Assembly (NCBI GenBank): GCA_017550765.1
Contig: JAFZOC010000342.1
Coordinates: forward strand, 1 to 8,873
Reading direction: 5' to 3'
Source of the DNA: Oscillospiraceae bacterium
GTDB lineage: Bacteria; Bacillota_A; Clostridia; Oscillospirales; Oscillospiraceae
DNA: 8,873 bases
Shown here: piece after piece, positions 1 through 6,194 of the stretch
Layout of the letters: the number at the start of each line of letters is the position of its first letter
Position numbering within the stretch: position 1 is the stretch's first letter
Made by a program: the position numbers and the translations under genes
Notes under the pieces: model-generated
Seen by the model: the letters and a program-made list of their open reading frames with translations, nothing else
Told to the model about the DNA's origin: nothing
Database searches by the model: none

Positions 1-41
1 AGCAGATCCAGGTTGGGCCCGTTCAAGACCAGCACTCTCAT
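1..41 (-). CDS. aroQ: 3-dehydroquinate dehydratase, type II (5' end only)
   Basis: Only the first 13 codons and part of the next lie in the window. They read MRVLVLNGPNLDL, which matches the highly conserved N-terminus of type II (AroQ-class) 3-dehydroquinases, where the NGPNL segment begins the flavodoxin-like fold. The enzyme dehydrates 3-dehydroquinate to 3-dehydroshikimate, step three of the shikimate pathway, in the cytoplasm. The ATG overlaps the stop codon of the upstream fusion gene as ATGA, and a GGAGG ribosome binding site sits 7 nt upstream of it. This step is otherwise missing from the aro cluster, so the gene completes the pathway. The rest of the protein cannot be assessed; the call rests on the motif and the context. 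Confidence 0.85.
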   Translation of the reverse strand, partial: MRVLVLNGPNLDL

Positions 42-1522
42 CCCAACACCTCCAGGATCTTCTCCACCGCCTCTTCGACGGTGTCCGTCTCTTCGATGAT
101 ATGGTCTGCAAAGCGGCGATACAGCGGCTCGCGCTCGGCATAGATCTCGTACAGGTCCCGGCTGAGGGAGATCGGCCGTCCGCTCCGGGCGAGCTTTTCC
201 ACTGCCCGCTGCCGCCATACGATCCTGCCGTTTTGATGCAGCAGATCGTAGTTCTCCTCCCGGGTGACGCAGCCCCCGCCGGTGGAGAGGACCATGCCGG
301 AGCGCTTGCCCAGCTCCCGCAGGACCTCGGTCTCCCTTCTGCGGAAGCCCTCTTCGCCCTCGCTGGCGAAGATCTCCGGGATGGACATGCCCGCGGCCTT
401 CCCGATCTCCTTGTCCGCATCCAGCACCGGCCGTTGCAAGATCTCTCCCAGGCGCCGGGCGATCTCGCTCTTCCCGCAGCCGGGCATCCCGACCAGGACG
501 ATGTTCTCCGTCTGCCGGGACAGGACGCCCTCGATCCGTTCGATCTGGCCCTCATCCATGGCGTGGGAGACGAACTGTTCCGCGCTCCGCAGCGCCTGGG
601 CCACCAGCATGAAGAGGCCGTTTGCATGGGGGATATGGAGCCGCTCCGCCTGGAGCAGCAGGGCCGTGCGCGCCGGATCGTAGATCAGTTCCAGCACGCC
701 CTCGCAGGCGGGGAAGCGCCGGAGGTCGATGAGCGACTCGCCGTTGCGGGGATACATGCCCACAGGCGTGGCGTTGACGATCAGACGGGCGTCGGCGTGG
801 CGGTCCAGATCCGCGTAGCTGTCCTCCCCGCTCCGGGAGACGACGATCACAGGGCTCGCGCCGTGCTTGCGCAGCACCCAGCAGACCGCGGCGGAGGCCC
901 CGCCGCTGCCGAGCACCAGAGCCTTCTTCCCAGCGACGTCCACGCCCAGGCGCCGCAGCAGCAGTTCGAAACCGTAGGCGTCGGTGTTGTCGCCGTAGAC
1001 GCCGCCGTCCGGGCGGCGGATCAGGGTGTTGACGCTGCCGATCTCCCGCGCCGTCTCCGAGAGATCGTCGCAGAGGGGCAGCACCGTCTTCTTATAGGGG
1101 ATCGTCACGTTGAGCCCGTCCCAGTCCCCCTCCCGCACGAAGGAGGCGACGTCCGCCGGGGCGCGTTCAAAGAGCTCGTAGCGGTAGCCCGCCAGCATCC
1201 CGTGGATCTGGGGCGAATAGCTGTGGCCCAGCTTTTCGCCCAGCAAGCCGCAGCGGAGCGACGTCGTCCGCCTGCGCTGGGACTCCCGGCTCAGCGCGAA
1301 GATCTCACCGTAGAGGGCGCGGAGCTCGCCCTGCCGGTAGGGCGGGCATAGGGCGGAGAGCGCTGTCAGCACCTCCTGTTCGCGCTTTGCGTCCAGGATG
1401 GGGCGGCCTTCCGCCCGCTTCCAGTCGCCGATCTCGCCGCAGATCTCCATGCGCCGCAGGAAGAGCCCTGTGAGCTCCCGGTCGATCTTATCCAGTTCCT
1501 GTCTGTGATCCGTCAGGTCCAT
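38..1522 (-). CDS. Trifunctional chorismate mutase / shikimate dehydrogenase / shikimate kinase
   Basis: A 494-residue fusion of three cytoplasmic enzymes. Residues 1-85 are an AroQ-type chorismate mutase: R7, R24, K35, D44 and E48 line up with E. coli active-site residues R11, R28, K39, D48 and E52. Residues 90-330 are an AroE-type shikimate dehydrogenase with HSYSP (S101, S103), NVTIPYK (catalytic K144), SVNT (N165), DNTD (catalytic D181), the NADP loop GSGGAS (205-210) and Q309. Residues 338-494 are an AroK-type shikimate kinase with Walker A GMPGCGKS (345-352), DAD (368-370), GFRRRE (392-397) and STGGG (413-417). The frame stays open 44 codons further upstream, but M1 at 1522 is chosen because AAGGAG precedes it by 8 nt and the extension would be low-complexity Arg-rich sequence inside aroC. 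It overlaps aroC by 10 nt and aroQ by 4 nt. All three domains look intact. Function follows from the families; the benefit of the fusion is unknown. Confidence 0.95.
   Translation of the reverse strand: MDLTDHRQELDKIDRELTGLFLRRMEICGEIGDWKRAEGRPILDAKREQEVLTALSALCPPYRQGELRALYGEIFALSRESQRRRTTSLRCGLLGEKLGHSYSPQIHGMLAGYRYELFERAPADVASFVREGDWDGLNVTIPYKKTVLPLCDDLSETAREIGSVNTLIRRPDGGVYGDNTDAYGFELLLRRLGVDVAGKKALVLGSGGASAAVCWVLRKHGASPVIVVSRSGEDSYADLDRHADARLIVNATPVGMYPRNGESLIDLRRFPACEGVLELIYDPARTALLLQAERLHIPHANGLFMLVAQALRSAEQFVSHAMDEGQIERIEGVLSRQTENIVLVGMPGCGKSEIARRLGEILQRPVLDADKEIGKAAGMSIPEIFASEGEEGFRRRETEVLRELGKRSGMVLSTGGGCVTREENYDLLHQNGRIVWRQRAVEKLARSGRPISLSRDLYEIYAEREPLYRRFADHIIEETDTVEEAVEKILEVLG
49..53 (-). 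promoter_or_regulatory. Ribosome binding site of aroQ
   Basis: GGAGG lies 7 nt upstream of the ATG at 41-39, inside the last codons of the fusion gene. It supports this ATG as the aroQ start and suggests that aroQ can be initiated independently as well as by coupling through the ATGA overlap. Confidence 0.7.
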
Positions 1523-2589
1523 CGCCCCAGCTCCTTCTTCCGGGCCAGCAGCGCGTCGTATATCACGATCGCCGCCGCGGCTTCGACCACCGGGACGGCC
1601 CGGGGCACGACGCAGGGATCGTGTCTCCCGGAGACGCAGATCTTCCTCTCGCACATGGCCCGCAGGTCCACCGTGTCCTGTTCCTTCGCGATCGAGGGCG
1701 TGGGCTTGAACGCCACGCGAAAGCGCAGGGGCATCCCCGTGGAGATCCCGCCCAGGATCCCGCCGCAGGCGTTGCGACTGGTCTCCACGCGGCCCTCCCG
1801 CAGGACGAAGGGATCGTTGTTCTCGCTCCCCCGGAGCCGGGCGGCGCCGAAGCCCGCGCCGAACTCGATCCCCTTCACTGCCGGGATCGCGAAGCAGATG
1901 TTCGCGATGCGGCTCTCCAGCCCCTCAAAAAGTGGCCCGCCCAGGCCTGCCGGGAGCCCCAGGACCGCGCATTCCACGATCCCGCCCAGAGAGTCGCCCT
2001 CGGCTCTCGCACAGGCGATCGCGTCCCGCATGGCGGCGCCCCGGTCGTCGTCTATCACCGGGAACTCCTTTTCAGCGGTAGAACGGTCGAGGTCCCCCGC
2101 GTCTTCGATCCCGCCGATCTCCGCGATGCGGGAGATGACCGTTATCTCTTCCCGCCCGAGGATCTGCAGACAGATCCCTCCCGCGATGCAGAGCGGCGCC
2201 GTCATCCTCCCGGAAAAGGGCCCGCCGCCGGAGATATCCCGCTGCTCGCCATATTTGGCCCAGGCGCTGAAGTCCGCATGGCCCGGGCGCGGGAGATCTC
2301 GGATCGCGTCTTGGTCCTCGCGGCGGGCATCGCTGTTCCGCAGCGTCGCCGCGATCGGCGCCCCAGAGGTACGCCCGTCGACGATGCCGGAGAGGATATC
2401 GGGCGCGTCGGTCTCCCGCCGCGCCGTAGACCAGCTGTTCCGGCCCGGCGCGCGTCGGTCCAGAAAGCGCTGCAGGGCCGCACGGTCGATCGGCTCCCCC
2501 GCCGGGACGCCGTCCAGGACCATGCCCACCGACGGCGCATGGGAAGCGCCGAAGATCGTCAGGCGGATGTTCTCACCGTAGCTGTTCAT
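1513..2589 (-). CDS. aroC: Chorismate synthase
   Basis: A 358-residue protein of normal family length. It removes phosphate from 5-enolpyruvylshikimate-3-phosphate to give chorismate, using reduced FMN, in the last step of the common aromatic pathway. Both conserved histidines are present: H17 in the N-terminal FGxSH segment and H104 in RPGHAD. Other family motifs are LDRRAPG (43-49), GGGPFSGR (121-128), FKPTPSI (294-300) and GRHDPC (321-326). Two signature positions differ from the classic form: the first reads GASHAP rather than GESHGP, and the second has Pro where related proteins have His before FSGR. The start ATG overlaps the aroA stop as ATGA, with AAGGTG 8 nt upstream. It ends inside the fusion gene, so aroA, aroC and the fusion are coupled. 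Identity is secure; the effect of the variant residues is not known. Confidence 0.96.
   Translation of the reverse strand: MNSYGENIRLTIFGASHAPSVGMVLDGVPAGEPIDRAALQRFLDRRAPGRNSWSTARRETDAPDILSGIVDGRTSGAPIAATLRNSDARREDQDAIRDLPRPGHADFSAWAKYGEQRDISGGGPFSGRMTAPLCIAGGICLQILGREEITVISRIAEIGGIEDAGDLDRSTAEKEFPVIDDDRGAAMRDAIACARAEGDSLGGIVECAVLGLPAGLGGPLFEGLESRIANICFAIPAVKGIEFGAGFGAARLRGSENNDPFVLREGRVETSRNACGGILGGISTGMPLRFRVAFKPTPSIAKEQDTVDLRAMCERKICVSGRHDPCVVPRAVPVVEAAAAIVIYDALLARKKELGRWT
1531..1536 (-). promoter_or_regulatory. Ribosome binding site of the trifunctional aro gene
   Basis: AAGGAG on the minus strand, 8 nt before the ATG at 1522-1520, near-ideal in sequence and spacing. It decides the start of the fusion protein and argues against the longer open frame that begins at 1654 inside aroC. 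Confidence 0.8.
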
Positions 2590-3845
2590 CTCACGCCCAC
2601 CTTCAATGCATCCAGGTCCTCCCAGAACCTGGGATATGATTTTTCGACGCGATCCGCGCCGTGGATCAGCACCGGTCCCCTGCTCGCGCAGGCCGCCAGT
2701 GCCGCGGACATGGCGATCCGATGGTCCCCGAAACTGTCCGCCGTCCCGCCGGAGAGCACGCCTCTTCCGAAGATCCGCAGTTCCGCCGGTCCCTCTTGGA
2801 CCTCCGCCCCCACAGCGCGCAGGAGCGCCGCGCTGCTGGAGAGCCGGTCGGACTCTTTTGTCCGCAGGCGCCCGGCGTTGAAGATCCTGGTCTCGCCCTC
2901 GGCCGCCGCGGCCAAGACGCTCAGCGGCGGGATGAGGTCCGGGATCTGCTCCGCGTCGATCTCGATACCCCGGAGGCGCTCTCGACAGACGGAGATCTCG
3001 TCTCCCTCCGTCTGGACCTTCGCCCCGAAGCGGCGCAGGATCTCCAGGATCGCGCGGTCGCCCTGGGCAGAACTCATATCGAGGCCCGACACGCAGATCC
3101 CCCGGGGAGACAAGGCGCCCATACAGAGGAAGACCGCGGCGTTGGACCAGTCCCCTTCTGCCCGGATCTGGGCCGGGAGCGCGGGGCGCTGTCCGCCGGG
3201 GATGCGATAGCCCTCCTCCGAGCTCTCGAAGCGGATGCCGGCGAGGCGGAGGACCTCCTCCGTCATGCGGATATAGTGCGACGAAACGATCCGTCCCGTC
3301 ACGCGAAGGCTGCTGTCCCCCTCAAGGAGCGTCAGAGCCATCAGCAGCCCCGAAACGAACTGAGAGGACACTTCGCCGCCGATCGTGTACGTGCCCGGTC
3401 GCAGGACGCCCCGCGCAACGAGCGCCGCTCCGTCCTCTTCGATCTCCATGCCGTGTTCCCGCAGGGCATCCGCCAGCGGCCCGATCGGGCGCCGGGGCAG
3501 ACGTCCCTCGCACAGGAAACGCGCCTCGCAGCCCAGAACGCCCGCTTGGGGCAGCAGGAAGCGCAAAGTCGAGCCGCTCTCACCGCAGGGGAGCGTCCGC
3601 TCCCCCCTATCCGGGGATGCGATCGGCGTGACACGGAGCCGTCCCGGCTCCGGCTGCCGGATCCGGGCGCCCAGTGCGCAGAGGCAGTCTCTGGTCGCGT
3701 CGACATCTCGGGAGAGCCCGTCGGAGCAGATCTCCGTCTCGCCCTGTCCCACGGCCGCGCAGATCAGCAGGCGGTGCAGTTGGGATTTGGAGGCCGGCGC
3801 ACGGACGACGCCATAGCGCGGGCCGGGCGCGATCTCTCTGTCCAT
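2586..3845 (-). CDS. aroA: 3-phosphoshikimate 1-carboxyvinyltransferase (EPSP synthase)
   Basis: A 419-residue protein, slightly shorter than the usual 425-450. It transfers the enolpyruvyl group of phosphoenolpyruvate to shikimate-3-phosphate. Visible conserved parts are SKS (19-21, with K20) and R25 near the N-terminus, the PEP-contacting loop GESGSTLRF (88-96), SSQFVSGLL (160-168), IPDLIPPL (301-308, with catalytic D303), KESDRL (330-335, with catalytic E331), GDHRIAMS (373-380) and K402 in EKSYPRF. The PEP loop reads ESGSTLR in place of the E. coli NAGTAMR, while keeping the glycine (G91) equivalent to E. coli G96. The start ATG overlaps the aroB stop by one base (TGATG), and GGGAGG lies 6 nt upstream. 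It is the third gene of the aro transcript. Identity is secure; glyphosate class cannot be assigned by eye. Confidence 0.96.
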   Translation of the reverse strand: MDREIAPGPRYGVVRAPASKSQLHRLLICAAVGQGETEICSDGLSRDVDATRDCLCALGARIRQPEPGRLRVTPIASPDRGERTLPCGESGSTLRFLLPQAGVLGCEARFLCEGRLPRRPIGPLADALREHGMEIEEDGAALVARGVLRPGTYTIGGEVSSQFVSGLLMALTLLEGDSSLRVTGRIVSSHYIRMTEEVLRLAGIRFESSEEGYRIPGGQRPALPAQIRAEGDWSNAAVFLCMGALSPRGICVSGLDMSSAQGDRAILEILRRFGAKVQTEGDEISVCRERLRGIEIDAEQIPDLIPPLSVLAAAAEGETRIFNAGRLRTKESDRLSSSAALLRAVGAEVQEGPAELRIFGRGVLSGGTADSFGDHRIAMSAALAACASRGPVLIHGADRVEKSYPRFWEDLDALKVGVR

Positions 3846-4906
3846 CAGGCGCCTCCCAGCCGGATCCAGTCCGGGATCTCCGTGAGCGGCACCGGCAGGA
3901 TGCGGCAGCTGCCGATCCGCTCCGGCACGACCAGGCAGATCGTATCGCCGGAGCGCTTCTTGTCCTGCCGGATCTGCTCCGAGAGCGCCTCAGGCGCGCT
4001 GTCCGTGTGGGTCGGGAGCCCGAAAGCGCCCAGCAGTCCCAGCAGCGCGTCCCGCTCGTCGGCCGGGAAGATCCCCTTCGCGGCGGCAGCGCGGGCGACC
4101 ATGGCCATCCCGATCGCCACAGCCTGACCGTGGCGGACACGATATCCGCTGCAGGCCTCGATCGCGTGTCCGAAGCTGTGCCCCAGGTTCAAAAGCCGGC
4201 GCTGCCCGCGGTCGAACTCGTCCGCTTCGACCAGATCGCGCTTGATCTCCACGCAGCGCCCGATCGCCGCGTCAGAGCACGCCGCGTCCAGACCGCCGCG
4301 GGCGAGGAAGGCGAACATCACACTGTCCCGAAGGACCGCACACTTGATCACCTCGGCCGCGCCGCAGCGAAGCTCCTCCGGATCCAAGCTCGTCAGCAGA
4401 TCCGGGTCGCAGAGGACGCACAAGGGCTGCCAGAAGCAGCCCGCCAGGTTCTTCCCAGCCGGCAGGTCCACCGCCGTCTTCCCGCCCACGGAAGCGTCCA
4501 CCATCGCCAGCAAGGTCGTCGGGATCTGGACATAGTCCATGCCCCGCTGATAGGTCGCAGCGGCGAAACCGGTCAGATCCCCGGTGACGCCCCCGCCCAG
4601 GGAGACCAGCAGATCGCTGCGGTCCACACCTTCCCGGGCCAGGAAGTCCAGGAGCGCGGCATAGGTCTGCAGGTCCTTGTGCTCTTCGCCGGAGCGATGG
4701 GTGAAGAGGAGCGTGCGAAAGCCCGCGCCGCGCAGTGATGCGAGCAGGCACTCGGCATAGAGCGGAGCCACGCGCTCCCCGGCGACGACACAGGCCGTCC
4801 CGGCGGCGCTCAGCTCCCGCAAGAGCGGCCCCGCCCGGTCCAGCAGGCCCCTCTCCAGCAGCACTTCGTACTGCCGGGAGGCCCGGATCGTGACCGCGCG
4901 GATCAT
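3845..4906 (-). CDS. aroB: 3-dehydroquinate synthase
   Basis: A 353-residue protein of typical length. It cyclises 3-deoxy-D-arabino-heptulosonate 7-phosphate to 3-dehydroquinate with catalytic NAD+ and a divalent metal, step two of the pathway. Numbered from the ATG at 4906, it has the nucleotide-binding GGGVTGD (104-110), PTTLLA (129-134), DASVGGKTAVD (137-147) and GKNLAG (151-156). The metal ligands are E185 in GAAEVIK, H243 and H247 in LGHSFGH, and H259 in HGQAVAIGM. An in-frame GTG at 4912 would add two residues. The ATG is preferred because it overlaps the aroF stop as ATGA, the arrangement seen at other junctions in this operon, with AAAGG about 10 nt upstream; the GTG would be too close to that site. 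All catalytic elements are intact. Confidence 0.95.
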   Translation of the reverse strand: MIRAVTIRASRQYEVLLERGLLDRAGPLLRELSAAGTACVVAGERVAPLYAECLLASLRGAGFRTLLFTHRSGEEHKDLQTYAALLDFLAREGVDRSDLLVSLGGGVTGDLTGFAAATYQRGMDYVQIPTTLLAMVDASVGGKTAVDLPAGKNLAGCFWQPLCVLCDPDLLTSLDPEELRCGAAEVIKCAVLRDSVMFAFLARGGLDAACSDAAIGRCVEIKRDLVEADEFDRGQRRLLNLGHSFGHAIEACSGYRVRHGQAVAIGMAMVARAAAAKGIFPADERDALLGLLGAFGLPTHTDSAPEALSEQIRQDKKRSGDTICLVVPERIGSCRILPVPLTEIPDWIRLGGA

Positions 4907-5907
4907 GGGCACACGACCTTTCGGATCTGCCGGATCTTCCGGGCCAGGCTCTCAAATCCCTCCGGGCGCAGGGCCTGGGCCCCGTCGCAGAGGGCGTTCA
5001 TCGGGTCGTTGTGTACTTCGATCATGACGCCGTCGGCCCCGGCGGCCGTTGCGGCCAGAGCCATAGGAGGCACCATCCGCGCGATCCCGGTGGCGTGGCT
5101 GGGATCCACGATCACCGGCAGCCGGCTCAGCTCGTGGAGCGCAGGGACCGCCGTCAGGTCCAGGGTGTTCCGCGCATAGTCGGAGAAGGTCCGGATCCCG
5201 CGTTCGCAGAGGATGACACGCTCGTTGCCGCTGGCGATGATATGCTCCGCGCTCAGCAGGAGCTCCTCCAGAGTCGCGGCGATCCCGCGCTTGAGGAGGA
5301 CCGGCTTCCCCACGCGGCCCAGGGCATGGAGCAGATCATAGTTCTGCATGTTCCGTGCGCCCACCTGGATCACGTCCACATCTTCGTACAGGTCGAGGCT
5401 GCGCACGTCCATCAGTTCGCTGACGATGGGCAGGCCGGTCTCTTCCTTGGCGATGCGCAGCAGTTCCAGGCCTTTGGCTTTGAGTCCGGAGAAGGTGTAG
5501 GGAGAGGTCCTTGGCTTGAACGCCCCGCCCCGGAGCATATCTGCGCCGGCAGCTTTGACCGCCTTTGCCACAGCCACGATCTGCTCCTCGGACTCCACCG
5601 AGCAGGGCCCCGCGATGAGCGCGAAATGCCCGCCGCCGATCTGGCTCTTCCCGACCCGGACGATCAGGTCCTCCGGATGGGTCCTGCGGTCGCTGCGTCG
5701 GAAGGGCTCTGTCACCCGGGTGACCTTGTCCACGCCCTCCATGCCACGCACCAGATCCAGATCCACAGCGCTGGTATCGCCGATGGCACCAAGGACCGTC
5801 TGGTATTCGCCTTCCGAGACATCGACCCGAAGGGCTCGGCTCTCCAGCCAGTGTATGAGCTCGCTCTTTCTCTCCTGCCCCACATCGGGCTTCAAGACCA
5901 CGATCAT
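4903..5907 (-). CDS. aroF: 3-deoxy-7-phosphoheptulonate (DAHP) synthase, type I-beta with N-terminal regulatory domain
   Basis: A 334-residue protein that condenses phosphoenolpyruvate with erythrose-4-phosphate, the entry step of the pathway. Residues 1-70 (MIVVLKP...GAIGDT...RVTEPF) resemble the ferredoxin-like regulatory domain of the Thermotoga maritima enzyme. The (beta/alpha)8 barrel follows with GPCSVES (100-106), RGGAFKPRTSPY (126-137), QVGARNMQN (181-189), LLKRG (204-208) and DPSHATG (268-274). The metal ligands are C102, H271, E297 and D308. An upstream TTG at 5952 keeps the frame open, but the start is placed at the ATG because homologues begin MIVV here and AAGGAG lies 11 nt upstream. 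It is the first gene of the aro operon, behind an attenuator-like leader, as expected for the pathway's control enzyme. At the allosteric site, the residue equivalent to T. maritima H29 is Asp, while S31 is kept. Confidence 0.96.
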   Translation of the reverse strand: MIVVLKPDVGQERKSELIHWLESRALRVDVSEGEYQTVLGAIGDTSAVDLDLVRGMEGVDKVTRVTEPFRRSDRRTHPEDLIVRVGKSQIGGGHFALIAGPCSVESEEQIVAVAKAVKAAGADMLRGGAFKPRTSPYTFSGLKAKGLELLRIAKEETGLPIVSELMDVRSLDLYEDVDVIQVGARNMQNYDLLHALGRVGKPVLLKRGIAATLEELLLSAEHIIASGNERVILCERGIRTFSDYARNTLDLTAVPALHELSRLPVIVDPSHATGIARMVPPMALAATAAGADGVMIEVHNDPMNALCDGAQALRPEGFESLARKIRQIRKVVCP

Positions 5908-5918
5908 TTCTTCACGCT

Positions 5919-5924
5919 CTCCTT
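5919..5924 (-). promoter_or_regulatory. Ribosome binding site of aroF
   Basis: AAGGAG on the minus strand, 11 nt before the ATG at 5907-5905 and downstream of the leader terminator. The spacing is a little long, but it is the only strong site in the leader and supports the 334-residue form of AroF over the extension from the TTG at 5952. Confidence 0.65.
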
Positions 5925-5945
5925 CGTATATGGATCGTTCCGGAT

Positions 5946-5980
5946 AAAACAAGGACCGCCCAGGGATGCCCTGTGCGGTC
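5946..5980 (-). terminator. Intrinsic terminator in the aroF leader (attenuator)
   Basis: On the minus strand GACCGC-A-CAGGG, loop CAT, CCCTG-G-GCGGTC forms an 11-bp stem with one A/G mismatch, followed directly by CTTGTTTT. The hairpin is GC-rich with a short U-rich tail, the form of a Rho-independent terminator. It lies about 130 nt downstream of a strong promoter and about 40 nt before the aroF start codon, so it would stop transcription before the operon unless disrupted. That position is what makes it an attenuator rather than an operon end. Confidence 0.85.
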
Positions 5981-6109
5981 TAAAGCATATGTTGGAGCCC
6001 CAACGACGCTGCGGAGCAGCCTACCCGCACGAGCCAGGCAAGGGCGCATCGATAGCGGGAAGAGTTCGCGCGCAGGTCTCCGTTTCCCATCGTCCGACCC
6101 GTACCGACT
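5946..6109 (-). promoter_or_regulatory. Structured 5' leader of the aro operon, candidate attenuation element
   Basis: The leader RNA from the predicted start near 6109 to the terminator shows mutually exclusive pairings. The terminator 5' arm, CCGCACAGGGC (5978-5968), is complementary over all 11 bases to an upstream split element, GCCCT (6045-6041) plus GTGCGG (6030-6025), with a 10-nt bulge between the halves. That antiterminator helix would enclose two neat hairpins, GCTGC/GCAGC (6020-6008) and GTTGG/CCAAC (6004-5991). CCCGC (6059-6055) can in turn pair with GCGGG (6028-6024) and would free the terminator arm. The signal is unknown. A canonical T-box sequence is absent, and a possible 36-codon leader frame holds one Tyr and one Trp codon. 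The pairings are seen in the sequence; regulation of aromatic synthesis is inferred from position. Confidence 0.6.
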
Positions 6110-6115
6110 GGATAT

Positions 6116-6144
6116 ACTATAGCTGTGATCGGTAACAAAGTCAA
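6116..6144 (-). promoter_or_regulatory. Sigma-A-type promoter of the aro operon
   Basis: TTGACT (6144-6139) and TATAGT (6121-6116) are separated by exactly 17 nt, one mismatch from consensus in each hexamer. Transcription would start around 6109, giving a leader of about 200 nt before aroF. The promoter lies between the sigF stop and the leader and points at aroF. It indicates vegetative expression of the aro operon, separate from the sporulation operon upstream. Confidence 0.85.
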
Positions 6145-6194
6145 GTCTTCATTTCTCACGCCGATATCGGGAAGAGCGCAACGCTGTGGCCGTT

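Noticed and set aside
101..1351. Long plus-strand open frame (416 codons) opposite the trifunctional gene, and similar plus-strand frames at 1505-3210, 2661-4127, 3674-4738, 5011-6135 and 7722-8792
   Set aside because: Their translations are low-complexity, rich in Arg, Pro, Ala and Gln with no recognisable motif, and each lies opposite a clear conserved gene. Long antisense frames are expected in GC-rich coding DNA.
1523..1654. 44-codon N-terminal extension of the trifunctional protein
   Set aside because: The extension is Arg/Gly-rich, lies in another frame of aroC and lacks similarity to chorismate mutase; the internal ATG at 1522 has an AAGGAG site 8 nt upstream.
5908..5952. 15-residue extension of AroF from a TTG at 5952
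   Set aside because: The TTG lies at the terminator's U-rich tail, and homologues start at MIVV, which is preceded by AAGGAG.
5946..6109. Canonical T-box riboswitch in the aroF leader
   Set aside because: Neither AGGGUGGNACCGCG nor a recognisable Stem I with specifier loop was found, and the leader is shorter than usual. A divergent tRNA-responsive element remains possible and is kept as part of a finding.
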